Shown: piece after piece, positions 31,183-39,986 of the stretch
Numbering within the stretch: the first letter of the stretch is position 1
How the letters are laid out: the number at the start of each line of letters is the position of its first letter
NCBI GenBank assembly: GCA_018003015.1
Contig: JAGNEZ010000041.1
Span: forward strand, 1 to 58,022
Direction of reading: 5' to 3'
DNA length: 58,022 nucleotides
Source of the DNA: Phycisphaerae bacterium
GTDB taxonomy: Bacteria; Planctomycetota; Phycisphaerae; UBA1845; PWPN01
Translations under genes and position numbers: made by a program
Notes under the pieces: generated by a model
Database searches by the model: none
What the model was told of the DNA's origin: nothing
The model's input: the letters and a program-made list of their open reading frames with translations, nothing else

Positions 31183-32934
31183 ATGCGAGTCCGGCGAGCC
31201 ATCAGTACATCATCGACGACCCGGCGAATTTTGGGCGTGTCTCTTTTCTCAACAGCGATTCTTGGATTCCTGACTGGCACGGACACGACAAATCCGGCGG
31301 AGCGGCCGCCAAGCCCCGCGTCAAAAGCTGCCGCCTCGCAGTCGGCGAGCCCGGTGACGCCATCGGCCCCCCGCGAGCGACCGACTTCCTACGAGCGCGC
31401 CCTGATTGTCCCGATCGAGGACACGATCACGGATATCACCTACGACAGCCTCAAGCGACGCTTGGCTCACGCCAAGAAGGCGGGCGTGCCGCTGATCGTC
31501 CTCGAGATGGACACCCCCGGGGGGGCGCTCGGTGCCACGCTCGAGATCTGCAAGGCCCTGAAGGAGCAGCGCGACGGCGGCGTCAGCGTCTACGCCTGGA
31601 TTAACAAGGATGCCTACAGCGCCGGCACGATCATCGCCCTGGCCGCCGACGGCATCGTGATGGCCCGCAACGCAACGATCGGCGATTGCCAACCCATCAT
31701 GATGACCCAGGAAGGCGCCTCGGCCATCCCTGAGGACATCGAAGCCAAGGCCACCAGCCCCTTGCTGGCCGAGCTGCGCGATTCCGCCCGCCGAAACGGC
31801 TATCCGATGGACATGGTGATGGCCCTCATTCGCCCCGAGATGCAGATCTTCTGGGTGGAAAACACCGATACTCGGGAGCGGCGATTCGTCGACACCGCCG
31901 GACGCAACGAGTTGTTCGGCCTGCCCGACGTGGAGGAAACCACGGAAGCCAGCGGCGACAAGGAAAGCAAGAAGGCGGTGAAACGCAAGAAAGTGACCGA
32001 GCCCATCTCGGATTCGAAAAGCACAACCGCATGGAGGTATGTCCGCGAGGCGCCCGGTCTGGAAAAGGTGCAGCAGCCGATTGTCAGCGATCGTGAACTG
32101 CTGACCATGCGGACGGATGAAGCCCGGGCTTACGGATTCTCGATGGCCACGCTGAACAGTCAGATTGACCTGAGCCGGCATTTCAACGTCACCGGGCGGA
32201 TGGAGAAGCTGGAGTACACCTGGATCGAGAAGGCCGTGGAGTGGCTGGCGTCGCCGATCGTCCGCGGTGTCCTGTTCCTGCTGATGATCCTGGGAGCCTA
32301 CACCGAGTTCCAGCATCCGGGTCTCGGCCTGCCGGGAGTTGTCGCTCTCATTGCCCTGGTTCTCTTCCTGGGCGCGCCCTATATGGCCGGCATCACGGTG
32401 ACGTGGGAGATCGTCGCCGTGGTACTGGGCATTGTCCTGGTGGGCGTGGAGATCTTCGTTCTCCCGGGTTTCGGGGTCGCCGGTATCGCCGGGATCCTGC
32501 TCATCCTGCTCGGTGCCGTCTCGTCGTTCATGCCGCCTGAGCCCGGCCTGCCGACCTGGCGCCCTTCGTGGCCAAGCCTGCCCGGTTCGCTCACTTACCT
32601 GCGGAACGGCTTGCTGACGCTGATCGGGAGCGTGTTCGGAGCGGTGATCGGTATGGTTCTCGTGGCCCACTACCTGCCAAGGACCCCTGTCGCCCGCCGT
32701 ATGGTCAGCGCCAACCCCACGCATGAGCAAGTGACGATCGACGGTCCGTATGTCGGAGTGGCCCAACTGGGCGATCAGGGCACGGTCGAGGGGATCCTCC
32801 GACCGGCTGGCAAGGCGAGATTCGGCGACGTGCTGGTGGACGTGGTCAGCGAGGGCGAGTTCATCGGCAGTGGTTCGCGCGTGGTCGTGATCGAACGAGC
32901 CGGCAACCGAATCGTTGTCCGGCAAGTGCCGTAA
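31183..32934 (+). CDS. NfeD1b: membrane ClpP-like serine protease with NfeD domain
   Basis: Start at ATG 31183 (GGAG upstream) opens into a signal/anchor segment (about 14-30). The 583-residue protein has an N-terminal SppA/ClpP-like protease domain with GGALGATLEI and nucleophile S146 in YSAGTI; K189 lies about the right distance to be the dyad lysine, as in archaeal 1510-N. A charged Lys/Glu-rich insertion (about 255-285) follows. Then come four or so membrane helices (about 357-460) and a C-terminal OB-fold NfeD domain (about 510-583). In the family it cleaves membrane proteins such as stomatin/flotillin partners. It heads the nfeD1b-nfeD-floA operon. Confidence 0.85.
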   Translation: MRVRRAISTSSTTRRILGVSLFSTAILGFLTGTDTTNPAERPPSPASKAAASQSASPVTPSAPRERPTSYERALIVPIEDTITDITYDSLKRRLAHAKKAGVPLIVLEMDTPGGALGATLEICKALKEQRDGGVSVYAWINKDAYSAGTIIALAADGIVMARNATIGDCQPIMMTQEGASAIPEDIEAKATSPLLAELRDSARRNGYPMDMVMALIRPEMQIFWVENTDTRERRFVDTAGRNELFGLPDVEETTEASGDKESKKAVKRKKVTEPISDSKSTTAWRYVREAPGLEKVQQPIVSDRELLTMRTDEARAYGFSMATLNSQIDLSRHFNVTGRMEKLEYTWIEKAVEWLASPIVRGVLFLLMILGAYTEFQHPGLGLPGVVALIALVLFLGAPYMAGITVTWEIVAVVLGIVLVGVEIFVLPGFGVAGIAGILLILLGAVSSFMPPEPGLPTWRPSWPSLPGSLTYLRNGLLTLIGSVFGAVIGMVLVAHYLPRTPVARRMVSANPTHEQVTIDGPYVGVAQLGDQGTVEGILRPAGKARFGDVLVDVVSEGEFIGSGSRVVVIERAGNRIVVRQVP

Positions 32935-32983
32935 ATGGTACCATCGCGACCAATACCGTCGCAAGCACAAGGGAGCGGTGATC

Positions 32984-33484
32984 ATGTCGCAGTGGTTGGG
33001 CATCATCATTCTCTTTACCCTGGGCGCGGGCCTGATCGTGGCAGACCTGTTCCTGCCGTCCCATCTCATGCTGACGGTCTGCGCCTTGGGCCTGTTTGCC
33101 TACGCACTCTTTCTGACTTTCCAGATCAGCGTGGTGGCCGGCCTGGTCGGCCTGGTTCTGCTGGTTGTCATCATGGTGGGGGTGATGGTGCTTTTCCTTC
33201 GTGTCTGGCCGCGAACCTGGGTAGGCCAACAGGTCGCCCCCCCTAACCCAGTTCTCGGCGAGAAGGACCGGTTGCCGCTCGAGGACCTCGAGCCGTTGAT
33301 CGGCCGTCGGGGCGAGTCGCTGACCCCGCTACGCCCGGTGGGGGCGTGCCTGTTCGACGGCCGCCGCATAGAATGTGTGGCTGAACGCGGCGTGATCGCG
33401 CCGAACGTTCCCGTGGAGGCAATCCGCCTTGTGGATCGCACGTTGTGTGTCCGCCCGGTGTCTTCATCACCCGGGATCCTTTGA
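32984..33484 (+). CDS. Short NfeD-family membrane protein
   Basis: Start at ATG 32984 with AAGGGAG about 8 bases upstream. The 166-residue protein has two to three membrane helices (about 4-25, 30-48, 55-75) and a C-terminal beta-barrel (about 105-155, with LIGRRGESLTPLRPVG and GVIAPNVPVEAI) of the NfeD OB-fold type. It lacks the protease domain. In bacteria such proteins are encoded beside flotillins and are thought to help assemble membrane microdomains. Fifteen bases separate it from floA, and 49 from nfeD1b. Confidence 0.85.
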   Translation: MSQWLGIIILFTLGAGLIVADLFLPSHLMLTVCALGLFAYALFLTFQISVVAGLVGLVLLVVIMVGVMVLFLRVWPRTWVGQQVAPPNPVLGEKDRLPLEDLEPLIGRRGESLTPLRPVGACLFDGRRIECVAERGVIAPNVPVEAIRLVDRTLCVRPVSSSPGIL

Positions 33485-33499
33485 GAGAAAGGAGTGCCG

Positions 33500-34543
33500 A
33501 TGCCGGTCAATCTGTTGATGCTCGCCGAGGGTGAGGGGTTCCAGTGGCAGTACATAGGCTGGGCAATCCTGGTCGTTGCCATCGTGGTGCTGCTGGCGTT
33601 CGTTCTGTTGGCGTTTCGGTTTATCGGTTTGTGGGTGCAGGCCTACACGAGCAACGCCGAAGTTTCGATCTTCGAGCTGATCGGGATGTACTTCCGCAAG
33701 GTGGATGCCCGGGTCATCGTGCTCAGCAAGATCCGGGCGGTGAAGGCCGGCTTGGGGCTCACCACCAATGACCTGGAGACCCACTATCTGGCCGGCGGGC
33801 GCGTGCCCAATGTCATTACCGCTCTGATCGCCGCCGACCGGGCACGGATCAACCTGGGCTACAAGACTTCCTGTGCCATCGACCTGGCCGGCCGCGACGT
33901 ACTCGAGGCCGTGCACACCTCGGTCAACCCCAAGGTCATCGACTGCCCCGACGCCGCCCGCGGCAAGGGCAGTATCGACGCGGTGGCGAAAGACGGCATC
34001 CAGCTGAAGGCCAAGGCCCGGGTGACCGTGCGCACCAACATCGAACGGCTGATCGGCGGTGCGACCGAGGAGACCATCATCGCCCGCGTCGGCGAGGGCA
34101 TCGTCACCGCCATCGGCTCGGCCGACAACTACAAGGCAGTCCTCGAGAATCCCGACACCATCTCCAAGCGGGTGCTGGAAAAGGGCTTGGACGCCGGCAC
34201 GGCTTTCGAGATCCTGTCCATCGACATCGCGGACGTGGACGTGGGCGAGAATGTCGGGGCCAAACTGCAGGCCGACCAGGCCGAGGCCGACAAGCGGCGG
34301 TTTCAGGCCGAGGCCGAGAAGCGGGCCGCCCTGGCCCGGGCCCGCGAAGCCGAGATGGTCGCCCTGGTCCAGGAAAACCGGGCAAAGGTGGTCGAGGCCG
34401 AGGCCCAGGTACCCCAGGCCATGGCCGAGGCTTTCCGCAAGGGCTACCTTGGCGTGATGGACTACTACCGGCTCAAGAACGTCCAGGCAGACACGACCAT
34501 GCGCGAGTCGATCGGCAAAGGCGAGGGTGACGTCAAGCTGTAG
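33500..34543 (+). CDS. floA: Flotillin-like protein FloA
   Basis: ATG 33500 is chosen because AAAGGAG lies 6-7 bases upstream; GTG 33494 is too close. The 347-residue protein has one N-terminal membrane hairpin (about 20-45), then an SPFH/band-7 domain (about 50-235, with [10 protein letters not shown] and [16 protein letters not shown]) and a long Glu/Ala-rich coiled coil (about 255-315). FloA organises membrane microdomains and affects fluidity and signalling. It is the third gene of the nfeD1b-nfeD-floA operon, a widespread arrangement, which supports all three calls. Confidence 0.95.
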   Translation: MPVNLLMLAEGEGFQWQYIGWAILVVAIVVLLAFVLLAFRFIGLWVQAYTSNAEVSIFELIGMYFRKVDARVIVLSKIRAVKAGLGLTTNDLETHYLAGGRVPNVITALIAADRARINLGYKTSCAIDLAGRDVLEAVHTSVNPKVIDCPDAARGKGSIDAVAKDGIQLKAKARVTVRTNIERLIGGATEETIIARVGEGIVTAIGSADNYKAVLENPDTISKRVLEKGLDAGTAFEILSIDIADVDVGENVGAKLQADQAEADKRRFQAEAEKRAALARAREAEMVALVQENRAKVVEAEAQVPQAMAEAFRKGYLGVMDYYRLKNVQADTTMRESIGKGEGDVKL

Positions 34544-34615
34544 CCGGCCGGCGTTCCCGGGGGACACGGCCCAGGTTCTGCAGAAAACGATCTGCTGATC
34601 AGCGGAGCATTCAGT

Positions 34616-35254
34616 GTGTCGACATTACCCCTCCTAGCCCAGGACGGCAGCAGCTATGGCGAACTGGTGTATGTCATCGCCATCCTGATACTCTCCGGCC
34701 TCGGCGCGCTGCTCGAGAAGCTCAAGCAGAGACGCGAGCAACAGACCACGTCCCGTAAGAAAACTGGGGAATCGCCCCCCAAAGCCCCCGGGCTGCCCGA
34801 AAGAGCCCCACCTCCAACTGGCCGGACTGAACGGCCACCACCGTCTCGGACGCCTGCCGAGCCGTCGGTCCCACCTACCGTACGGCGGGAACCCCCCCCC
34901 GCGCCGCCTCAACGGCCCGCTCAGAGCCCGCCGCCAGTTCCACGACCCATCCCGGTGAGTCGCGAAGCTCCACCCACCTCCCGGCGACCGGTCAAGTCGC
35001 CTCCACGGCCACAGCAAGGCCCGCTTCGCCGCCAGGAGCCCGAGCCGAGGAAGCCCAAGATCGTCTCCCAGCCGCAGTTGGTTCCCGCCGTCCAGGTGCG
35101 CGCGGAGATGCAGTCGCCCACCCAGGTGACCAGCGCGCAACCGTTGCCGCTCGCTAAGCCAGCCCCGAAAGCCAGGCGACCTTTGACGCCACGCGAGCTG
35201 CGCCGGGCCATCGTACTGAACGAGATCCTCCAGCCGCCCGTTGGGCTGAGATAA
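34616..35254 (+). CDS. Proline-rich membrane-anchored protein
   Basis: Starts at GTG 34616 with GGAG upstream; 212 residues. One membrane helix (about 13-33) is followed by a long Pro/Arg-rich, probably disordered segment (about 45-165) and a short basic tail ending TPRELRRAIVLNEILQPPV, which looks like a conserved motif rather than disorder. I do not know its function. It follows floA by 72 bases in the same direction, so it may be a membrane-microdomain partner in these bacteria. The tail is the only part likely to give database matches. Confidence 0.7.
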   Translation: MSTLPLLAQDGSSYGELVYVIAILILSGLGALLEKLKQRREQQTTSRKKTGESPPKAPGLPERAPPPTGRTERPPPSRTPAEPSVPPTVRREPPPAPPQRPAQSPPPVPRPIPVSREAPPTSRRPVKSPPRPQQGPLRRQEPEPRKPKIVSQPQLVPAVQVRAEMQSPTQVTSAQPLPLAKPAPKARRPLTPRELRRAIVLNEILQPPVGLR

Positions 35255-35343
35255 GTGCGGCCGCCCAAACGGCCTGGATCGAGACTGGCAACGCCCCGTC
35301 ACACCGAGAGGCCGAAACAGCGAGAGGAAGAAAGCCGAAAAGG

Positions 35344-35363
35344 GGCATTTCTCGGTGAATGCC
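35344..35363. terminator. Hairpin between convergent genes
   Basis: GGCATT (35344-35349) pairs with AATGCC (35358-35363); a T-rich stretch (TGTTGGTT) follows on the plus strand. It lies between the plus-strand proline-rich gene and the minus-strand maf gene and may end the plus-strand transcript. The stem is short. Confidence 0.4.
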
Positions 35364-35400
35364 TGTTGGTTGCGATGCGAATGCCCATCTCCATCGCGAT

Positions 35401-35988
35401 TCAGCAGGCTGGCTTGATGCCAACCTCGGCCAGCAATTCCAGCACAAGTTCCATGGGCAGGCCGACCACGTTGCTGAAGCTGCCGTCGACCAGGGTGACG
35501 AATGGATCGCCGTCATCTTGGATGCCGTATGCCCCGGCCTTGCCCTCCCACTGGCCGCTGGCCAGGTAGGCCTCCATCTCACAGTTCGACATCCGCCGCA
35601 TGGTTACCTGCGTGACGGCATGACGGGTGATCTCGCGGTAATCGGCAGGGGAGAGGACGGTGACGCCGGTGATGACTTTGTGAGTGCTCCCGCTCAAGGC
35701 GTCGAGGATCCGGCGGGCGTCGTCACGATCGGTCGGTTTGCCCAGGATCTGTTCGTTCAGGGCGACGACCGTGTCAGCGCCCAGCACGACCCGGTCGGCA
35801 TGATCGCCGATCACGCTGCTGGCCTTGCCGTAGCTGGTCGACTCGGCGTAGAACTCCGGCCCGCCAAGCCATCCCGCCGGATCGGGTTCCTCGAACCGGG
35901 GCGACACGGCCTCAAAGGGAATGCCTGCCTCGCGCAGCAACTGCAGGCGGCGCGGACTCTTGGAGGCGAGGACAAGCGATTTGCGCAT
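35401..35988 (-). CDS. maf: Maf-like nucleotide pyrophosphatase
   Basis: Start at ATG 35988 gives MRKSLVLASKSPRR, the family opening (195 residues); an earlier ATG 36009 directly follows a TATACT (-10-like, minus strand), so a start near 36008 would leave a leader of about 20 bases to the chosen ATG. The catalytic Asp lies in GADTVV, with GKP and later SNVVGLPMELV as expected. Maf proteins hydrolyse non-canonical nucleoside triphosphates (dTTP/UTP type or m7GTP type) to monophosphates. It lies 64 bases downstream of yidD on the same strand. Confidence 0.9.
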   Translation of the reverse strand: MRKSLVLASKSPRRLQLLREAGIPFEAVSPRFEEPDPAGWLGGPEFYAESTSYGKASSVIGDHADRVVLGADTVVALNEQILGKPTDRDDARRILDALSGSTHKVITGVTVLSPADYREITRHAVTQVTMRRMSNCEMEAYLASGQWEGKAGAYGIQDDGDPFVTLVDGSFSNVVGLPMELVLELLAEVGIKPAC

Positions 35989-36052
35989 TCCAGCGAATCT
36001 CTCATTCATGGTCGTCAGTATAGCGTGCGTCATCGTCTCTGGAATGGGTCGA

Positions 36053-36337
36053 TCAGGAGTGGTGATGCGGTGAGCGGGTGTAAGGTTGTCCTGGTGGGCA
36101 TGCTGGCGGCGGTACGGGGTCGATGCCGCCCATGCTGAACGGGTGACATCGGGCCAGCCGTTTCATCGCCAGCCACATGCCGCGCCACGGACCATGAGTG
36201 TGAACCGCTTGCAGGCAGTACTCACTGCAGCTGGGCACGAACTTGCAGTTCCCGATCAACAGAGGAGCCACAATCACCCGATAGCCGCAAATCAGGCATT
36301 CGACGAAGAAGATCAGAACGCGACGCAGAACGAGCAT
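36053..36337 (-). CDS. yidD: Membrane protein insertion efficiency factor YidD
   Basis: The 94-residue protein starts at ATG 36337 (a GTG at 36340 overlaps the ychF stop by one base). It has the family hallmarks: an N-terminal amphipathic/hydrophobic helix, then a CKFVPSCSEYCLQAVHTHG segment and RLARCHPFSMGGIDPVP. YidD helps YidC insert inner-membrane proteins. Usually it lies in the rnpA-yidC region; here it is coupled to ychF, an unusual neighbour. Translational coupling with ychF is likely. Confidence 0.93.
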   Translation of the reverse strand: MLVLRRVLIFFVECLICGYRVIVAPLLIGNCKFVPSCSEYCLQAVHTHGPWRGMWLAMKRLARCHPFSMGGIDPVPPPACPPGQPYTRSPHHHS

Positions 36338-36339
36338 CA

Positions 36340-37404
36340 CTAGATGTTGAACCGGAAATTGATGACGTCACCGTCCTTGACGATGTAGCTCTTCCCTTCG
36401 AGGCGGACCTTGCCGGCGGCCTTGGCACCCTTCATGTCTCCTGCAGCCCTGAGATCGTCGTAGGCCACGGTCTCAGCTCGGATGAAACCGCGGGCGATAT
36501 CGGTGTGAATCTTGCAGGCGGCCTCCACCGCATCGGCACCCCGCTTGATCGACCACGCCCGGACCTCGTCCTCCCCCGTGGTCAGGAATGACACCAGGCC
36601 CACGGCGTCGTAGCAGGCCCGCACCAGCCGATCGCGAGCCGATTCGTTGACCCCGAGATCCGCAAGAAACGCCGCCCGGTCGGCCGGCTCCAACTGGGCG
36701 ATCTGCTCCTCGGTTTCGGCGCACAAGGCGATGGTCTGCGTGGCGTGCAGGTACTCGAACGGGGCCGGCTTGGCGGCCGCGCTCTCGTTCACGTTGATCA
36801 CCACGATGATCGGCAGCTCGGTCAGGAACGCGAAGCTGGTGAGCATCTTACGGTCGTCGTCCCCGTGAATGGCCGTCGCGAGCGGTTGCTCCGCCTCCAG
36901 GGCCGCCTGGCAGCGCTTCATGAGCTCTAGCTCGCGTTTCTCGTGCTCGTGCGTCTTGGTCGGCTTCTTGAGCGACTTCTCCAGCCGGTCAATCCGGGTC
37001 ACAACCTGATCAAGGTCGCAGAAGGCCAACTCGGAGGCCAGCTCCGCTAGGTCGGCCTGGCCGTCCACCCGGTTGCGGTAGGCGGGGACGCTGGGGTTGT
37101 CGAAGGCGCGGACGACGGCCACCAGGGCATCGCACTGGCGAAGCGAACTCAAGCTCTTGCGGAACTCGGCCTGCGAGGCGGCCGTCTCATGGCTGAACCC
37201 GGGGACGTCGAGGCATTCAATCGTGGCTTCCGTTTTCTTCTTCGGCTTGTAGATCTCGTTGAGCCAGTCCAGCCGGGCGTCCGGCACCCGAACGACGGCC
37301 AACTGCTCCCCCTGAACGTGGTGAGCCGCGACCGTTTGCCCGGTCACAGCCCGGAACAGCGTCGATTTTCCGCTCATCAGCGGGCCGATGAAGGCGACTC
37401 GCAT
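36340..37404 (-). CDS. ychF: Divergent YchF/Obg-family GTPase (ATPase)
   Basis: The 354-residue protein has a P-loop GPLMSGKST at the N-terminus, a switch II DVPGF, and NVNE at the G4 position; NxxE instead of NKxD is the YchF mark for ATP preference. A coiled-coil insertion (about 125-170, Lys/Glu-rich) and a C-terminal TGS-like domain ending DVINFRFNI follow. The P-loop differs from the canonical GLPNVGKS and switch II from DIAG, so it is a divergent branch. YchF binds ribosomes and acts in stress and redox response. It shares one base with yidD, and a promoter is visible upstream. Confidence 0.85.
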   Translation of the reverse strand: MRVAFIGPLMSGKSTLFRAVTGQTVAAHHVQGEQLAVVRVPDARLDWLNEIYKPKKKTEATIECLDVPGFSHETAASQAEFRKSLSSLRQCDALVAVVRAFDNPSVPAYRNRVDGQADLAELASELAFCDLDQVVTRIDRLEKSLKKPTKTHEHEKRELELMKRCQAALEAEQPLATAIHGDDDRKMLTSFAFLTELPIIVVINVNESAAAKPAPFEYLHATQTIALCAETEEQIAQLEPADRAAFLADLGVNESARDRLVRACYDAVGLVSFLTTGEDEVRAWSIKRGADAVEAACKIHTDIARGFIRAETVAYDDLRAAGDMKGAKAAGKVRLEGKSYIVKDGDVINFRFNI

Positions 37405-37778
37405 GGTGTGGCTCCTCGTGCTGGATTCTTGGACGCCAGTCCGGGCCCGATTGTAAGCCCCGTCTTTGCCTGCTGCAACGACGGGAGCGGCGGTGAGAGG
37501 TGAAACCGGTCGCCCGCCGACAAGCCTCCTCGGTGAACGGTCAGGGCCGCCGGCCCAACGCCGGGCCTGGCCTGGAGCAAAGCACGAACGGACCCCTGAC
37601 GCCGGGCAAGAACGGCGTCAGCAGCAGGAATCGTCCTCTTGCTGCATGACAACCCCAAGAACCGGGGTGTTGTGGTTCTCCTCGGGGACACACTTTGCGA
37701 AGGGGCGCCGGGTTCCATCTGGGTACTCTGGGCCCGGTGAAAACTCCTTCGGCCTGGTGAGGCTGGGAGCCGTCCGCC
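37405..37778. other. 374-base region with promoter and paired hairpins
   Basis: No gene. It carries the ychF promoter and, at 37597-37645, two abutting hairpins: TGACGCC/GGCGTCA (7 bp perfect) and GCAGCAG/TTGCTGC (7 bp with one G-T). They lie downstream of the minus-strand lipoprotein gene and may end its transcript, though no T-tract follows. A third weaker one uses CCCC/GGGG near 37655. Confidence 0.4.
37450..37478 (-). promoter_or_regulatory. Promoter of ychF-yidD-maf
   Basis: Minus strand TTGCAG (37478-37473), 17 bases, TACAAT (37455-37450). The -10 matches five of six; the -35 three of six. The leader would be about 40 bases. Confidence 0.5.
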
Positions 37779-39251
37779 TCACCTCTTGGCCTTCAGATCC
37801 AGGATCGTCTTGGCCGCCTCGCGGTTGGCCGGCTCCTTCGATTCCGATAGCGTCTTGATCGGGTGCAGGTTGCCCTGCTCGATCGCCTGAGCCAGAGCGT
37901 CGTAGACCTCGTCGTGATCAGCGATCAGATCGCGGAGATGCAGCACCGTGTCGAGATCACCCAGGACGATCCTGCCGAACAGCCTCTTCTCGGCCTCGCG
38001 GTTCCAACGCACGGCCGTCACCTGCATGGCGTAACCGTGCGGCCAGATATCCAGGTCTGTGAAGTGCCACTGGACTTGGTCTTCCGCCACGCGTTGACCG
38101 TCGGTCTCCAGGATGGGGCCGCTGGCAACGAACGTAAAGGCGTAGTGCCGCGAACCGGACAGTTCGTGCAGGGAGGTCTGGAGCAGGGGGTTGACGCGGT
38201 GGGCGCCGCCGATCCTCGCCTCCCAGCGAGGCCGAGCCTGATTGTAGGGCACCTTGCTGAGCCGCTCGAAGTGACGCAGAAACGCGAGCCACATGGCCGC
38301 TTGCTCATCGCTTTGCGACGGCCCGGCTGGGTGTGTGGCGGCCGGTGTTTTGTTCTCACTGAAGAGCCCGAATCGATCCATGAGCATCTGAATCTGTTCA
38401 TCGCTCAGCGCGGATCCGGACGCCTTGAACCGCACCAGCCTGCGAATCCGCTCGCGGACAAACGGCTCCCATGCTGTGGAAAGACGTTCCTGATCGACGG
38501 AGGCTTCATCCCCGGTCATCGGCAGCTTGAAGCCCGCGCCCGCCACAATCTGTTTGAGCTCTTGGACGGGGGCGCCGCTCAGTCCACTCGCGGCGATTCC
38601 CGGCCCGTTTTCATAGCACCAATAATACAAGTGGCGAATCGCCTTGCGCAAGTCCCCACCCAAGTACCCGTGCAGGGCAGTGAGGTCGTATTCGTCCCCG
38701 AGCAGCTCGGCCAGAGTGGCGCCGATGGCCGGGAGCATCCCGCCGAGCATCTCGTCCACAGCCTCCACGTAGTCGGGCAGCGAGATGGTCTCCGTCAGGG
38801 TTTCATTCCAACTGTCCACACCGAACAGGAGGTAGTCGTCGAATGCGTGATGCACCTTGTTGGATGCCACGCGATCGGAGAAGGGATAGGCCACCAGGTG
38901 GTAGGTCCGGGGGATCTCATCCACCGCCGCGAAGTGGCCACGGGCGCTGACATAGGTTCCCTCGGTGTCCGGGGTGGCCGGCTGGGTTGCACACTGACGC
39001 CACGCTTTCTGCCAGGCCGGTTTGAGGGCGTAGTCCGAAGGTTGCGAGTTGGGTACCGCGGTCTTGGGAATGACCAACGCTTCCGGGGGCATCGAATCGT
39101 CAAGCGGCTGCAGGATCTCCCGGTCGAACTCACCCCCGCTGTCGATCCAAGTACTGACCGCGTACTTCTTCGGCTTGCAGCCGCCCGCAACCACAATCAC
39201 GACGACCAGAGTCAGGGTCGCGAGGTCGCGAAATGACCGTGTCCGGATCAT
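37779..39251 (-). CDS. Hypothetical lipoprotein, 490 residues
   Basis: The protein opens with a lipoprotein signal (VVVIVVAGGC, Cys at about 25). The rest is a soluble, acidic mixed helical protein without a domain I recognise; DEQIQMLMDRFG reads as a plausible helix, and Trp/Tyr are frequent. Its start codon overlaps the end of the upstream gene by four bases (ATGA), so the two are translated together. The location would be the periplasmic face of the inner or outer membrane. Function unknown; the pair may act together. Confidence 0.75.
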   Translation of the reverse strand: MIRTRSFRDLATLTLVVVIVVAGGCKPKKYAVSTWIDSGGEFDREILQPLDDSMPPEALVIPKTAVPNSQPSDYALKPAWQKAWRQCATQPATPDTEGTYVSARGHFAAVDEIPRTYHLVAYPFSDRVASNKVHHAFDDYLLFGVDSWNETLTETISLPDYVEAVDEMLGGMLPAIGATLAELLGDEYDLTALHGYLGGDLRKAIRHLYYWCYENGPGIAASGLSGAPVQELKQIVAGAGFKLPMTGDEASVDQERLSTAWEPFVRERIRRLVRFKASGSALSDEQIQMLMDRFGLFSENKTPAATHPAGPSQSDEQAAMWLAFLRHFERLSKVPYNQARPRWEARIGGAHRVNPLLQTSLHELSGSRHYAFTFVASGPILETDGQRVAEDQVQWHFTDLDIWPHGYAMQVTAVRWNREAEKRLFGRIVLGDLDTVLHLRDLIADHDEVYDALAQAIEQGNLHPIKTLSESKEPANREAAKTILDLKAKR

Positions 39252-39886
39252 TCCTTAGCCTCCAAATGCTCAATCTGGCCAGCGAGACGTCGAACCACCG
39301 TCAGGGCCTGCCGCGGCGTCTCGGAATCCGGCCTGAACGGTAGGGCGATCGCCACTAGGCGTTGGCGGACTTCGGCGCAGCCACAGGCGGGCACGTCCTT
39401 CAGGATACGCTCCAGGTCAGCCAGGTCGGCTCCTTCGCCATCGCCTCCGCCTTCCCTGCGGACCATGAAACCGGCGACCTTGCCCGTGTAAGGGTAGGGG
39501 GCGGTCAGGGTGGCGAACTGCCGGTCCGCGGGGCAGGCAATCCAGGCCGATCGGGCTTTCGGGGTCTCGACCACTGCCATCCACCACTGCCGGCCAGTCT
39601 GATTCACTCCAAAACCGAGGTCGTACCGATAGCAGAACAGGGACACCAGACCCTCCGGAGTCACGCCGTGAAGAATGTGCGAGACCTGGCGGCGATGTCC
39701 CTGGCGGATCAGATTCAAGTCGTAGTACCGCTCGTGCAGGCCGATCAGGTCCTCGGCGGAGTAGTTCAGATGCCACTCGCGGCTCAAGCTGCGGACACTG
39801 CCGATCTGACGCCGCCGCGCGAGCATGGCACATAATGTGACACCCGCAACCGCAGCCAGACCAACCGTGAACAACAGCGAGGGCAT
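39248..39886 (-). CDS. Hypothetical membrane-anchored protein
   Basis: The 212-residue protein has one N-terminal membrane helix (about 4-22) and a soluble C-terminal domain of about 185 residues with a CGC motif near residue 168. No family recognised. It overlaps the downstream lipoprotein gene by four bases, implying a functional pair at the cell envelope. On the opposite strand, the small plus-strand gene begins about 100 bases away. Confidence 0.65.
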   Translation of the reverse strand: MPSLLFTVGLAAVAGVTLCAMLARRRQIGSVRSLSREWHLNYSAEDLIGLHERYYDLNLIRQGHRRQVSHILHGVTPEGLVSLFCYRYDLGFGVNQTGRQWWMAVVETPKARSAWIACPADRQFATLTAPYPYTGKVAGFMVRREGGGDGEGADLADLERILKDVPACGCAEVRQRLVAIALPFRPDSETPRQALTVVRRLAGQIEHLEAKE

Positions 39887-39933
39887 GCTTCAGAGATACT
39901 CCATGACGACCACCCAAACCAGTGACCCTGTGC

Positions 39934-39961
39934 TTGACCCCTTGGCTGGGGGGCGTAGGAT
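39934..39961 (+). promoter_or_regulatory. Candidate promoter of the small gene before galE
   Basis: TTGACC, 16 bases, TAGGAT. -35 matches five of six and -10 four of six. The start would fall near 39968, giving a leader of about 20 bases to ATG 39987. Confidence 0.45.
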
Positions 39962-39986
39962 ACGAGCCTGTGTGTTCACTATAGAG

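Noticed and set aside
31321-33069. A 582-residue minus-strand open frame antisense to nfeD1b
   Set aside because: His-, Gln- and Asp-rich shadow of a high-GC gene, with no motif; the plus strand is a well-formed NfeD1b.
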